64,000 nucleotides of DNA. Origin: Streptomyces caeruleatus. Its GTDB lineage: Bacteria > Actinomycetota > Actinomycetes > Streptomycetales > Streptomycetaceae. Positions 8,314-17,384 of this stretch are shown here, in pieces. Below the pieces are notes generated by a model. That model saw only the letters and a program-made list of their open reading frames with translations, searched no databases and was not told the DNA's origin. Every line of letters begins with the position of its first letter. Positions within the stretch are counted from its first letter, which is position 1. The stretch spans positions 1-64,000 of the forward strand of contig NZ_KQ948924.1 in assembly GCF_001514235.1 (NCBI RefSeq), written 5' to 3'. The translations under genes were made by a program, and so were the position numbers.

Positions 8314-8482
8314 GCGACCTGCCGCCCCACACCAGGTGCCCGGGCCGTGTACTCCTGACCTGCCCTACAACCCCCGATGACGTCCCGGTGTCACACCCCG
8401 TGCCGGCATCCCGCCCACCGCTCCCGCAAGGAGCTCCCGGTCAGGAACATCACGCAGTAGCCACGACCGGAGGCCTGGGGAG

Positions 8483-8511
8483 GCCCGCCGCCGCACGCCG
8501 CGGCGGCGGGC
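8483..8511. terminator. bidirectional hairpin terminator
   Basis: GCCCGCCGCCGC (8483-8494) pairs perfectly with GCGGCGGCGGGC (8500-8511) across a 5-nt loop. It lies between the convergent cytochrome b and GH9 genes. Confidence 0.75.
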
Positions 8512-8521
8512 TCACCGGTAC

Positions 8522-10765
8522 CTATCCCTGGTCGGCCACGAAGGAGGCCATCCGGGTCAGGGCGGAGTTCCAGTTGATCGTGTGCTCGTTGGTCGACCAG
8601 GACTGGATGTCGTCGATGTAGCAGAACTGGCCGACGCAGCCCTGGAGTCTGCTCTGTGCGTAGGGGTCCTGGATGCTTGAGTTCGGCCCGCCCGCGAGCG
8701 TGCCGACCGGCGGGTTCGGCTGGCTCGGGTCGAGCTGATGGGCGTACCAACGCGCGTGCTGGTTACGGGAGTTGACCTCGCCGTAGCCGGTCACGTACGA
8801 GATGTTCAGCGCGTTGCGCCCGAGGAGGTAGTCCATGCTCTGGAGCGCCCCGTCACGGTACTTCGAGGCACCGGAGATGTCGTACGCGGCGGCGATGACC
8901 ACGGCGTTGTGCAGGATCTGGTGGTTGGAGCCCCAGTCGTAGAGGTTGCCCTCGGGGGCGTACGGCATCCCGTACGGCTGTGCCTTCAGCGTGGCCAGGT
9001 AGCGGTCAGCACCGTTGGTCACGGACTGGCGCACCTTGTCCCGGCCGGGCAGTTTGCTCGGCACGGTCGCGAGGTCGAGGCGGGCGGCCGCCGCGGTCCT
9101 GGCCCAGTCGTAGCCGACGGGGACGAACACGTCGGCCGTGTGCACCGGGGAGCCGAGGACGTGGTCCGCGAACTCCTTCTCACCGGTACTGAGATACAGC
9201 TCCGCCGCCGCCCAGTAGAACTCGTCGGTGACGTTGTTGTCGGCGTACGTGCCCCCGCCGATGCCGTCGCTCTCGGAGGCGTACCGGTCGGGGTGCGCGA
9301 GCGCCGCCGCCCACGCCGTCCGGGCGGCGCCCAGCGCCCTCGCCGCGAACTCCTTGTCGTACGGCTTGTACAGGCGGGCCGCCTGCGCGGCCGTCGCCGC
9401 CAGGTTGAGGGTCGCCGCGGTGGACGGCGGATGCAGTTCGCGCTTCTGCGGGTCGTCGCTCGGCAGCAGCGGCAGGCCCGTCCACTGTTCGTCATGGATC
9501 TTGTGATGCGCCATGCCGGCCAGCGGCTGCCCCGCGGGCACCTGCATCTTCAGCAGGAACTCCAGCTCCCAGCGGACCTCGTCGAGGATGTCCGGCACGT
9601 TGTTGCCGCTCTCCGGGATGGCGAGCGTGCCGTCGCCGAGCTTCCTCGGCTCCCCGGTGCGGGCGAGCAGTTCGCGTTCGTACGTGCTCAGCAGCTCCCA
9701 CACGGAGATGCCGCCGTTGACGACGTACTTGCCGTGGTCGCCCGCGTCGTACCAGCCGCCGGTCACATCGAGGCTGTAGTCGCACACGCCGGGCTGGCAG
9801 GGCACGTTGCCGTCACCCTTGTTGGGTGCGACGTCGACGTGCCCGGCCGGTCGGGCATAGCCCGGTCGCAGGTCGTCACGGATCGCGATGCCGCTGCGCT
9901 GCGTGTAGTAGTACTTCACGGCGTCCAGGCGCAGCTTCTCGTAGGCGCCCGTCCCGATGCCGAAGGGCCGGCTCGCCTCCCCGTCGGCGACCAGGGTCAG
10001 ACCCTCGCCCTGCTTGCGGTAGGCGCCGAAGTCGATGGAGTGGACGTTCTGCGCGGAGGAGGCGTCGGTGCCGCGCGGCACGGTCCAGCCGTGGGCGACG
10101 ACCGTCCCGGACGCGTTCTTCAGCTGCCAGGGCAGTTTCCCGGTGGCGTCGGTGACCAGCGTGGCGTTCTTCGGCCCGGCCGGGAGGTAGGCGACCTGGT
10201 TCACACGGACCCGCGGGCCGGTGTCGGGCTCGTACACCTCCGGCGGGACACCGCCCAGCAGCGAGGCGTCGTCCATGCAGAAGCGCCACGCGTCGTCGCT
10301 GCCTCCGAGTTGGAAGGCGACCTGGCCCTGCGGGGTGTCGACGGGCGAGGTGAAGGTGTACGCGTAGGAGTTCCCGGAGACGCTCAGCTGCGGCGTCACC
10401 TCGAAATAGGTGTCGTACGGGGCCGCCGACAGGCCGACGATCGCCCGCACGGTGTGCCCCTCGGGTGAGCCGTTCGCGGTGAAGGAGAAGCGGTACGACT
10501 CCCCCTTCACCAGGGTGATGTCGTTCTGGCCGACCGCGGCGTCCCAGGGGTTGGCGGTGCCGGCGGGCACGTCGGCGCAGAGCCGGCCGTCGGACAGGGC
10601 CGCGGTGACGGTGCTGCTCGTCCACCATGGCTCTGTGGTGGTGTCGAAGGTGCCGTTCTTGAGCTGCTCGACCTCTTCGGCGGCGGCCGGGTTGGTCGGC
10701 AGGGCGGTTAGGCCTGCGGCCAGCAGGGCCGTCAGGGTCAGCAAGGTGGTTCTGCGGCGTTTCAC
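8522..10765 (-). CDS. secreted GH9 endoglucanase/cellulase with N-terminal CBM and Ig-like domain
   Basis: This 747-residue enzyme begins with a Sec signal peptide ([18 protein letters not shown]..., cleavage near 29). A CBM4/9-like domain (about 33-185) starts at QLKNGTFD. The CelD-type Ig domain (about 195-285, [13 protein letters not shown]) follows, then the GH9 (alpha/alpha)6 barrel. The barrel shows [12 protein letters not shown] near residue 335 with the catalytic Asp pair. It also shows the [15 protein letters not shown] signature, and [10 protein letters not shown] near residue 725 with the catalytic acid Glu. It would hydrolyse beta-1,4-glucans outside the cell. GTG is preceded by GAGGAG. 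A perfect CebR-type operator 40 bases upstream indicates cellobiose-responsive control. Confidence 0.93.
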   Translation of the reverse strand: MKRRRTTLLTLTALLAAGLTALPTNPAAAEEVEQLKNGTFDTTTEPWWTSSTVTAALSDGRLCADVPAGTANPWDAAVGQNDITLVKGESYRFSFTANGSPEGHTVRAIVGLSAAPYDTYFEVTPQLSVSGNSYAYTFTSPVDTPQGQVAFQLGGSDDAWRFCMDDASLLGGVPPEVYEPDTGPRVRVNQVAYLPAGPKNATLVTDATGKLPWQLKNASGTVVAHGWTVPRGTDASSAQNVHSIDFGAYRKQGEGLTLVADGEASRPFGIGTGAYEKLRLDAVKYYYTQRSGIAIRDDLRPGYARPAGHVDVAPNKGDGNVPCQPGVCDYSLDVTGGWYDAGDHGKYVVNGGISVWELLSTYERELLARTGEPRKLGDGTLAIPESGNNVPDILDEVRWELEFLLKMQVPAGQPLAGMAHHKIHDEQWTGLPLLPSDDPQKRELHPPSTAATLNLAATAAQAARLYKPYDKEFAARALGAARTAWAAALAHPDRYASESDGIGGGTYADNNVTDEFYWAAAELYLSTGEKEFADHVLGSPVHTADVFVPVGYDWARTAAAARLDLATVPSKLPGRDKVRQSVTNGADRYLATLKAQPYGMPYAPEGNLYDWGSNHQILHNAVVIAAAYDISGASKYRDGALQSMDYLLGRNALNISYVTGYGEVNSRNQHARWYAHQLDPSQPNPPVGTLAGGPNSSIQDPYAQSRLQGCVGQFCYIDDIQSWSTNEHTINWNSALTRMASFVADQG

Positions 10766-10804
10766 GTCTGGGCTCCTCGGGGGAGGGGCGGGTGACGCTC
10801 GGCG

Positions 10805-10818
10805 TGGGAGCGCTCCCA
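10805..10818. promoter_or_regulatory. CebR-type operator
   Basis: TGGGAGCGCTCCCA is a perfect 14-bp palindrome, identical to the consensus bound by the LacI-family cellobiose repressor CebR in streptomycetes. It sits 40 bases upstream of the GH9 start. CebR itself is not encoded here. Confidence 0.88.
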
Positions 10819-10901
10819 GATGCGGACGCAGTCATGTTTGTTGGCGACATGACAGTCCGTCAACGGTCCGGACGCACGGCTTTCGGGTGCGGCGCCATCG
10901 T

Positions 10902-10941
10902 GGCTGGTCGCGCAGTTCCCCGCGCCCCCAAGAGAGGGCGC
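10902..10941. repeat. common Streptomyces intergenic repeat with small hairpin
   Basis: The segment starting GGCTGGTCGCGCAGTTCCCC matches a short sequence found, from general knowledge, at very many Streptomyces intergenic sites. It ends in a GCGCCC/GGGCGC hairpin (10922-10927 with 10936-10941). Lying downstream of the leftward GH2 gene, it may serve as its terminator. Confidence 0.6.
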
Positions 10942-10973
10942 GGCTGCGCCCGGCGTCCGGACCAGGACGTAGG

Positions 10974-13900
10974 TCAGGTGGCCGGTGCCTCCAGCTTGCT
11001 GATGCGTAGTGCCCCTCGGGGCTCCCCCGGGTGGGCGCTCGTCAGGGTCAGGCGCAGACCGGAGCCTCGCATCGCGTCGAAGGTGATGACGGTCGGTGCG
11101 TTCGAGGCGGTGGCCCAGTCCACGGACGCGCCCTTGACAGGCGTGTACCGTCGGCCGTCCCAGACCTCGGCCGCGACCGACGCAGGCAGGGTGTGCGACG
11201 CGTCCTCGGTGAACGAGACCTCCACCCGGTCGAAGGTCCGCGCGCGGCCGAAGTCCACACTCACCCAGTCCTCGGGGCGGGCCCCGTCGAAGGCCGGCAG
11301 CAGGGCCGTCGCCGACTTGAGGAAGCCGTTGGACCAGCCGGTGGCCGGGTCGCCGTCGAGCATGGCGGCCGGGAGGGTGTCCGGGCGGCCGGAGTAACTG
11401 GCGTCCGCGTAGGGGTAGTTCGCGGGAGCCGGGTAGTCGGGCTCGAACTCCGGGGCCGGGGTGAGCGCGGCGGAGCGGGCGTGGGTCGTCCGCACGCTCA
11501 CGCTGCCCGCCCGCAGTCCCTCGGCCTGGGCACTCACCTTCAGGGTGCCCGTCTTCGTGCCGGACCGTACGATCGCCAGCGCCTTGCCGTGGAAGGCCGT
11601 ACGCGTACTGGCCTGGTAGCGCTCGGCGCTCTCCTCGCGCCCGTTGTCCAGGCCGGCCAGCGAGCCGCCTCGTACGTCGAAGGTGATCAGGTCCTCGGCG
11701 TCGGGCACCACCACGCCCCGGGCGTCGACGACCTCCGCGGTCACGAAGAGCAGTGAACGTCCGTCAGCGGCAAGGGACTTGCGGTCGGCGGTGAGCCGTA
11801 CGGCCTTCGGTGCACCGGCCGTGCGCAGTACGTCGGTGGCGACCGCCTTGCCACCCTTGCTGGCGACTGCCTTCAACTCCCCTGCCTCATAAGGGACTTT
11901 CCAAGTCAGATGCAGCTTGCCCGCGCTGCCGTTCGGGCTGGTGTAGCTGCCGGGGTGGGGGCCGTCGGTGAAGGTCTTGTCGTCGCCGGTCGCCTCGGTG
12001 GTCTCCAGGTAGGTCCGGCCGTCGACGGTCCTCTTGGTGTCGAAGGTGCGGGTGCCCAGGGACTCGCCGTTGAGGAACAGCTCGACGGTGTCGACGTTGG
12101 AGTACGCCCACACCTCGACCGTGTCGCCCTCCTGGTGGTTCCAGGTCATCGGCAGCAGATGGACCATCGGTTCGTCGACCCACTGGCTCCGGAACAGGTA
12201 GTACATGTCCTTCGGGAAGCCTGCCGTGTCGACGGCGCCGAAGAAGGACGCCTTGACCGGGAAGACGTCGTACGGCGTGGGCTCGCCGATGTAGTCGATG
12301 CCCGACCACAGGAACTGCCCGGCGAACCACTTCCGGTCCCGGTCCTTCTTGTGCCCGTACTCGCCGCTCATGGTCCAGGAGGCGAGGTTGTTGTCGTAGG
12401 AGGAGGTCGCACGCCTGCCGGGGGTGTGGTTCTCGCCGGTGTTGAGGCGCTCGGGCTCCTGGTAGGCGCCCCGGGTCGAGGTCTCGGAGGAGGACTCGGA
12501 CTCGAAGAGGAACAGGTGGGGATAGCGGGCGTGCAGGGCGTCCACCGACTTGGCGGTGTTGTAGTTGAGGCCCAGGCCGTCGAGCTTGGCCAGGATCAGG
12601 TCGCCGGGTGAGCCGGGGGCGGGCACGCTGCGGTGGCGGTGGGAGCCGATGACGACGGGGCGGGTGTCGTCGGCGGCCTTGAGGGCGGCGATGAGCCGGT
12701 CGGCCATGGCGAGTCCGGAGGTGGAGGTGAACTCGGAGACCTCGTTGCCGATCGACCAGGCGAGGACGGCGGGCGAGTTGCGGGCGGCCAGCACCATCTC
12801 GGTGATGTCCTTGTCGGCCCACTCGTCGAAGAAGCGCCCGTAGTCGTAGCGCGTCTTGGGCGAGCGCCAGCAGTCGAAGGCCTCCACCAGCATCACGATG
12901 CCCATCTCCTCGCAGACCTGGATCATCTCCGGGGAGGGCGGGTTGTGGGAGGTGCGGAAGGCGTTGACGCCCATCGACTTCATGATGGTCATCTGCCGCC
13001 GGATCGCGTCGATGCTGACGGCCGCGCCGAGGGCGCCCAGGTCGTGGTGGAGGTCGACACCCTTGATCTTGCTGTGGACGCCGTTGAGGTGGAAGCCCTC
13101 GTCGGGGTCGAAGCGGAAGGTGCGGAAGCCGAAGGGCGTGCGGTAGGTGTCGGTCGTCCTGCCGCCGACGCGCAGGTCGGTCCTCAGGGTGTAGCGGTGG
13201 TGCGGGGTCTCGAAGTCCCACAGCCCGGGCCGGGGAACCGTCAGCTCGTGGGTGGCGGTCGCGCGGTCGGTGACGGGGACCGTGGAGGACGTCCGGGCGA
13301 CCGTACGGCCGTCGGGATCGACGATCCGCGAGACGACCTCGACGTCCGTGCCGCCGGCGGAGGCGTTCACCACCGACGTCCGGACGTGGACGACGCCCCG
13401 CTCCTCGGTGATCTCCGGCGTCGTGACGTACGTACCCCAGCGCTCCACGTGCACCGGCTCGGTGACGACCAGGCGGGCCTCGCGGTAGATGCCGCTGCCC
13501 GAGTACCAGCGGCTGCTGGGCAGCCGGTTCTGCACCTTGACCGCGAGCACGTTCTCGGTGGCGCCGTCGGTGTGCACGAGGTCGGTGAGGTCGAAGGCGA
13601 AGCCGGTGTAGCCGTAGGGGTGGCGGCCGACCTCCTCGCCGTTGCAGTAGACGTGGGAGTCCATGTAGACGCCGTCGAACTCCACCGATATCCGCTTGCC
13701 CGCGAGGCCGGGCGGCAGGGTGAAGGCGAGGCGGTACCAGCCGAGGCCGCCGGGGAAGAAGCCGGTGCCGCTGGTGGTGCCGTGCTCGGTGGTCGGGGCG
13801 AACTCGATGCTCCAGTCGTGCGGCACCGCGACCTGGCGCCAGCCGGAGTCGTCGTGGCCGGGCTCGGCGGCATCGGCGTAGGCCCCGGTGGGGTCGGTGA

Positions 13901-14081
13901 TGCCGCCCGGGTTCACCAGTGCGAAGCGCCAGCCGTCGCGCAACGGGACCGTGCGGCGGCCGGACGCGGCACCGGCCGTACCGGCGAGCCCCGCGGCCCG
14001 TGCCGTCGGGGTGCCCAGCAGCGCTCCGGCCGCCGGCGCGGCCGTGGAGGCGAGCAGTAACGATCTTCGAGTGACTGTCAT
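10974..14081 (-). CDS. Tat-exported GH2 glycoside hydrolase (beta-galactosidase-type)
   Basis: This 1035-residue protein starts with a twin-arginine signal (TRRSLLLASTAAPAAGALLG). A GH2 jelly-roll sugar-binding domain (about 45-215) follows, then the Ig-like domain and the GH2 TIM barrel (about 315-620). The barrel has the acid/base Glu in AWSIGNEVSE near residue 446 and a nucleophile Glu in LFLFESESS near residue 526. After it come a DUF4982-type domain with LFLNGESLGTRTF, an Ig-like domain, and a C-terminal discoidin (F5/8C) carbohydrate-binding domain (about 900-1035). DUF4982-containing GH2 enzymes are usually beta-galactosidases, but the exact sugar is not readable. ATG has GGGAG upstream. 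Confidence 0.9.
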   Translation of the reverse strand: MTVTRRSLLLASTAAPAAGALLGTPTARAAGLAGTAGAASGRRTVPLRDGWRFALVNPGGITDPTGAYADAAEPGHDDSGWRQVAVPHDWSIEFAPTTEHGTTSGTGFFPGGLGWYRLAFTLPPGLAGKRISVEFDGVYMDSHVYCNGEEVGRHPYGYTGFAFDLTDLVHTDGATENVLAVKVQNRLPSSRWYSGSGIYREARLVVTEPVHVERWGTYVTTPEITEERGVVHVRTSVVNASAGGTDVEVVSRIVDPDGRTVARTSSTVPVTDRATATHELTVPRPGLWDFETPHHRYTLRTDLRVGGRTTDTYRTPFGFRTFRFDPDEGFHLNGVHSKIKGVDLHHDLGALGAAVSIDAIRRQMTIMKSMGVNAFRTSHNPPSPEMIQVCEEMGIVMLVEAFDCWRSPKTRYDYGRFFDEWADKDITEMVLAARNSPAVLAWSIGNEVSEFTSTSGLAMADRLIAALKAADDTRPVVIGSHRHRSVPAPGSPGDLILAKLDGLGLNYNTAKSVDALHARYPHLFLFESESSSETSTRGAYQEPERLNTGENHTPGRRATSSYDNNLASWTMSGEYGHKKDRDRKWFAGQFLWSGIDYIGEPTPYDVFPVKASFFGAVDTAGFPKDMYYLFRSQWVDEPMVHLLPMTWNHQEGDTVEVWAYSNVDTVELFLNGESLGTRTFDTKRTVDGRTYLETTEATGDDKTFTDGPHPGSYTSPNGSAGKLHLTWKVPYEAGELKAVASKGGKAVATDVLRTAGAPKAVRLTADRKSLAADGRSLLFVTAEVVDARGVVVPDAEDLITFDVRGGSLAGLDNGREESAERYQASTRTAFHGKALAIVRSGTKTGTLKVSAQAEGLRAGSVSVRTTHARSAALTPAPEFEPDYPAPANYPYADASYSGRPDTLPAAMLDGDPATGWSNGFLKSATALLPAFDGARPEDWVSVDFGRARTFDRVEVSFTEDASHTLPASVAAEVWDGRRYTPVKGASVDWATASNAPTVITFDAMRGSGLRLTLTSAHPGEPRGALRISKLEAPAT

Positions 14082-14272
14082 GGCGGCTCTCCCTCATCAG
14101 GGCCCAGAAGTACTCACAACTGATCGTGAACAAACAGATTCTGACGGGGAGGCGCGCGGAAGAGTCAAGAGTGCGCCACGGAGTTCCGGTACCAACCGGT
14201 CGCCGACGCACTAGGCTGGAGCAGCGAGTGTCACGCTTGATCACCGTGAGTGTGCGCGTTGGAGTGGCGAGC

Positions 14273-16651
14273 ATGAGCCCGGAGTATCCGTTCGACGAGG
14301 CCGCGACGGCCCGGGCGGTCATCGACGACGGCGGCGTGCTCGTCGAGTGGAACGCCGGCGCCGAGCGGCTGTTGGGCCACCGGGCCGCCGAGGTCGTCGG
14401 ACGCCCCGCCGCGGAGCTGCTGGCCGATGAACGCGGACGCGGCACCCCGGAGGGCGACCGCTGGGACGGCGTCCTCACGCTGCGCCGCCGCGACGGCGGC
14501 ACGCTCTCCGTGTGGCTGCTCGCCCACCGGCTGCGTCACCAGGGCGAGGGCCCTTACCGCTGGCTCGTGGTCACCCCGCTGGAGGGCGACGGTGCGCGGC
14601 TGCCCGACGATCCCCTGGACGAGGTCGGGCTCCTCGCCTCGCCCTGCGCCATCGCGATCTATGACGAGCGGCTGCGGCTGCGCAGGATCAACGGCGTCAT
14701 GGCGGAGGTCCTCCACCTCTCCGAGGACCATGTGCGGGGCCTGCGGGCGCCCGAACTGACGGGGCGGGCACAGAGCTACGACATCGAGCGGCAGCTCCTA
14801 CGCGTGCTCACCACGGGCCAAGGCACCGACGTACGGACGTACGTGCCGGTCGGCGGGGACAGAACGCACGCCTGGCTGGCCCGGATGGCCCCGATCACCG
14901 ACGGCAGGGGGCGGGTGCGCGGTGTGTCGGTCGCCGCGCACGACTTCACCGAGCAGTACGTGGCCCAGGAGCGGCTCCAGCTGGTGAACGAGGCCAGCGT
15001 CCGGATCGGCACCACCCTCGATGTCACGCGGACCGCCCAGGAGCTGGCGGACATCTGTGTCCCCGCGCTCGCCGACTTCGTGAGCGTGGACCTGCTGGAC
15101 CCGCCGGAGCACGGCGGCGAGGCGCCGACCGGGCGGCCGACGGCCCCGATCGTCCTGCGCCGAACCGCCCACCGGTCCGTCAACTCCGGCAGCCCGGAAG
15201 CCGTGGTCAAGCCCGGCCACGTGGACGTCTATCCCACCCCGTCACCGCAGGCGGACGCGCTGCTGACGGGCCACACGCTCATCGCCTCGACCTCGACCGA
15301 CGACCTCGCGCAGTGGCTCTCCTGGGACCCGGCCCGCGCCGAGCGGATCCAGGAGTACGGCATCCACACCACGATGTCGGTGCCGATCCAGGCCCGCGGC
15401 ACCACCCTCGGCGTCGCCGTGCTCACCCGGTTCAAGAACCCCGAGCCGTTCACGCCCGACGACGCGCTGCTGGCCGAGGAGATCACCGCCCGCGCGGCCG
15501 TCTGTATCGACAACGCCCGCCGCTACTCCCGCGAACGCGAGACCGCCCTCGCCCTCCAGCGCAGCCTGCTGCCCCGAACCCTGCCGCGCACCGCCGCCCT
15601 CGAAGCGGCCTCGCGCTATCTCCCGGCGGCGCGCTCCGGCGTGGGCGGTGACTGGTTCGACGTGATCCCGCTGTCCGGGATGCGGGTGGCGATGGTGGTC
15701 GGGGACGTCGTCGGCCACGGCATCCAGGCCTCGGCCACGATGGGCCGGCTGCGTACGGCCGTGCGCACCCTGGCCGACATCGACCTCGCGCCGGACGAAC
15801 TCCTCACCCACCTCGACGACCTGGTCGTCCGGCTGTCCGAGGAGGCGGGCACCGACGGTGTCTCCGGTGAGGTCGGCGCGACCTGTCTGTACGCGGTGTA
15901 CGACCCGGTCTCCCGGCGCTGCACGATGGCCCGGGCCGGGCATCCCTCGCCGGTCATGGTGCCGCCCGGCGGTGCGCCCCGCGAGATCGAGCTGCCGGCC
16001 GGGCCGCCGCTGGGCCTGGGTGGGCTGCCGTTCGAGTCGGCCGAGGTCGAACTGCGCGAGGGCACGGTGCTCGCGCTCTACACCGACGGGCTGATCGAGA
16101 CACGGGAGCGTGACGTCGACGCCAGCCACGCGCTGCTGTGCGAGGCGCTGTCGGCGTTCTCCTACTCCCTGGACGAGACCTGCGACCGCGTGCTGCACGC
16201 CCTGCTCCCGCCGGGCGGTGCCGCGGACGACGTGGCCCTGCTGCTGGCCCGCACCCAGGGGCTGCCGCCCTCCAGGGTCGCCACCTGGGACATCCCGGCG
16301 GACCCGGCGCTCGTGGCACCCATCCGCAAGCAGGTCCTGGAGCAGCTCGGCGTGTGGAGCCTGACCGAGGCGTCGTTCACCGCGGAGCTGGTGGTGAGCG
16401 AGCTGGTCACCAACGCCATCCGCTACGGCATCCACCCCATCCGGCTCCGGCTGATCCACGACGCGCGGACGCTGATCTGCGAGGTGTCCGACACCAGCCA
16501 CACGGCGCCGCATCTGCGCCGCGCCAAGACCTTCGACGAGGGCGGCCGCGGCCTGCTGCTGGTCGCTCAGCTGACCCAGCGCTGGGGCAGCCGGCACACG
16601 GCGGACGGCAAGACGATCTGGGCCGAGATCGGACTCCTCGACGAGGAGTGA
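14273..16651 (+). CDS. PAS-GAF-PP2C(SpoIIE)-HATPase serine phosphatase/anti-sigma kinase
   Basis: This 792-residue cytosolic signalling protein has two PAS domains (about 10-110 and 125-245). A GAF domain (about 255-430) is followed by a SpoIIE-type PP2C phosphatase (about 440-640; VGGDWFDV metal-binding Asp and VGDVVGHG). The C-terminal HATPase_c_2 domain shows ELVVSELVTNAIRYG and GGRGLLLVAQL. Such proteins combine phosphatase and anti-sigma-kinase activities of partner-switching cascades. Partners would be STAS proteins such as the one at 40492. ATG 14273 has GGAG at 8 bases; an in-frame GTG further upstream would add 49 unlikely Arg-rich residues. A lipoprotein gene follows. Confidence 0.9.
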   Translation: MSPEYPFDEAATARAVIDDGGVLVEWNAGAERLLGHRAAEVVGRPAAELLADERGRGTPEGDRWDGVLTLRRRDGGTLSVWLLAHRLRHQGEGPYRWLVVTPLEGDGARLPDDPLDEVGLLASPCAIAIYDERLRLRRINGVMAEVLHLSEDHVRGLRAPELTGRAQSYDIERQLLRVLTTGQGTDVRTYVPVGGDRTHAWLARMAPITDGRGRVRGVSVAAHDFTEQYVAQERLQLVNEASVRIGTTLDVTRTAQELADICVPALADFVSVDLLDPPEHGGEAPTGRPTAPIVLRRTAHRSVNSGSPEAVVKPGHVDVYPTPSPQADALLTGHTLIASTSTDDLAQWLSWDPARAERIQEYGIHTTMSVPIQARGTTLGVAVLTRFKNPEPFTPDDALLAEEITARAAVCIDNARRYSRERETALALQRSLLPRTLPRTAALEAASRYLPAARSGVGGDWFDVIPLSGMRVAMVVGDVVGHGIQASATMGRLRTAVRTLADIDLAPDELLTHLDDLVVRLSEEAGTDGVSGEVGATCLYAVYDPVSRRCTMARAGHPSPVMVPPGGAPREIELPAGPPLGLGGLPFESAEVELREGTVLALYTDGLIETRERDVDASHALLCEALSAFSYSLDETCDRVLHALLPPGGAADDVALLLARTQGLPPSRVATWDIPADPALVAPIRKQVLEQLGVWSLTEASFTAELVVSELVTNAIRYGIHPIRLRLIHDARTLICEVSDTSHTAPHLRRAKTFDEGGRGLLLVAQLTQRWGSRHTADGKTIWAEIGLLDEE

Positions 16652-16698
16652 GGACGCGCGGTGAGTACTCCGTGGGAAAACGGGGAGTCGTGACAGAC

Positions 16699-17370
16699 AT
16701 GGGACGTGCACGGACACTCCGCTCCTTACACCGGGCGACTCCCCTCGTGACCGCTGTCGCGCTGCTGAGCCTGCTGACCGCGTGCGCCGACGGCGCCGAC
16801 CCCACGGGTACCGCACAGACACCGGCCGGCACGAGCAGCCGTACGACCGGACCGGCCACGACCGACGCCGGGAGCCCCACCACCGAGCCGGGCACGCCCG
16901 GACCGGGCACCCCGGACACCGAGAGCCCGGTGACCCAGTCGGGCGCCGCCGCCCCGCGCTGTCACACCGCCGAGCTGCGCGCGTCGATCGGACGCCCGAG
17001 CCCCGGGGCCGGGCAGCGCAACTTCCCGATCGTGCTGACCAACAAGACCGACCGCACCTGCACGGTCCGCGGCTATCCGGGCGCCGCCTTCGTCGACGCG
17101 TCCGGCGGGCAACTCGGACCCGACCCGAAGCGCTCCCCCGACACGCCCACGACCGTCACACTGACCCCGGGCCGCAGCGCCTGGGCCGGGCTGTCCTTCG
17201 CCAGTCCCGAGATCAGCGGGGCTCGTACGGCCCTGCCGGCGGCGCTGCTCGTGACGCCGCCCGACGAACGGGATCCGCTGAGGGTGCCGTGGACGGCCGG
17301 TGAGGTGCCGGTGGCCGGCAACGAGTCCTCGGTGCGGCTGACCGTGGTCCAGCCCGGCACCGGAGGCTGA
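16699..17370 (+). CDS. DUF4232-domain lipoprotein
   Basis: This is a 223-residue exported protein. An N-terminal hydrophobic segment ends in a lipobox (SLLTAC), so Cys at about residue 28 would be lipidated. A long Thr/Pro/Gly-rich spacer follows. The C-terminal DUF4232 domain contains two conserved cysteines (RCHTAEL and RTCTVRGYPG) that probably form a disulfide. The role of DUF4232 is not known. I chose ATG 16699 with GGGGAG upstream; GTG 16690 is in frame but too close to that site. It is probably cotranscribed with the phosphatase gene 47 bases upstream. Confidence 0.78.
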   Translation: MGRARTLRSLHRATPLVTAVALLSLLTACADGADPTGTAQTPAGTSSRTTGPATTDAGSPTTEPGTPGPGTPDTESPVTQSGAAAPRCHTAELRASIGRPSPGAGQRNFPIVLTNKTDRTCTVRGYPGAAFVDASGGQLGPDPKRSPDTPTTVTLTPGRSAWAGLSFASPEISGARTALPAALLVTPPDERDPLRVPWTAGEVPVAGNESSVRLTVVQPGTGG

Positions 17371-17384
17371 CCCGCCCCGGCCGG

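Noticed and set aside
8738..10468. 576-codon open frame opposite the GH9 gene
   Set aside because: Composition is a reverse-complement artefact of third-position GC; no motif or ribosome site supports it.
12633..14060. 475-codon frame opposite the GH2 gene
   Set aside because: Val/Gly/Arg-rich shadow of a well-supported glycoside hydrolase.
14082..14272. CebR or other clear operator before the GH2 gene
   Set aside because: I looked for the CebR palindrome and did not find it; TGTTTGTTCACGATCAG on the minus strand is suggestive of a sugar operator but too uncertain to annotate.
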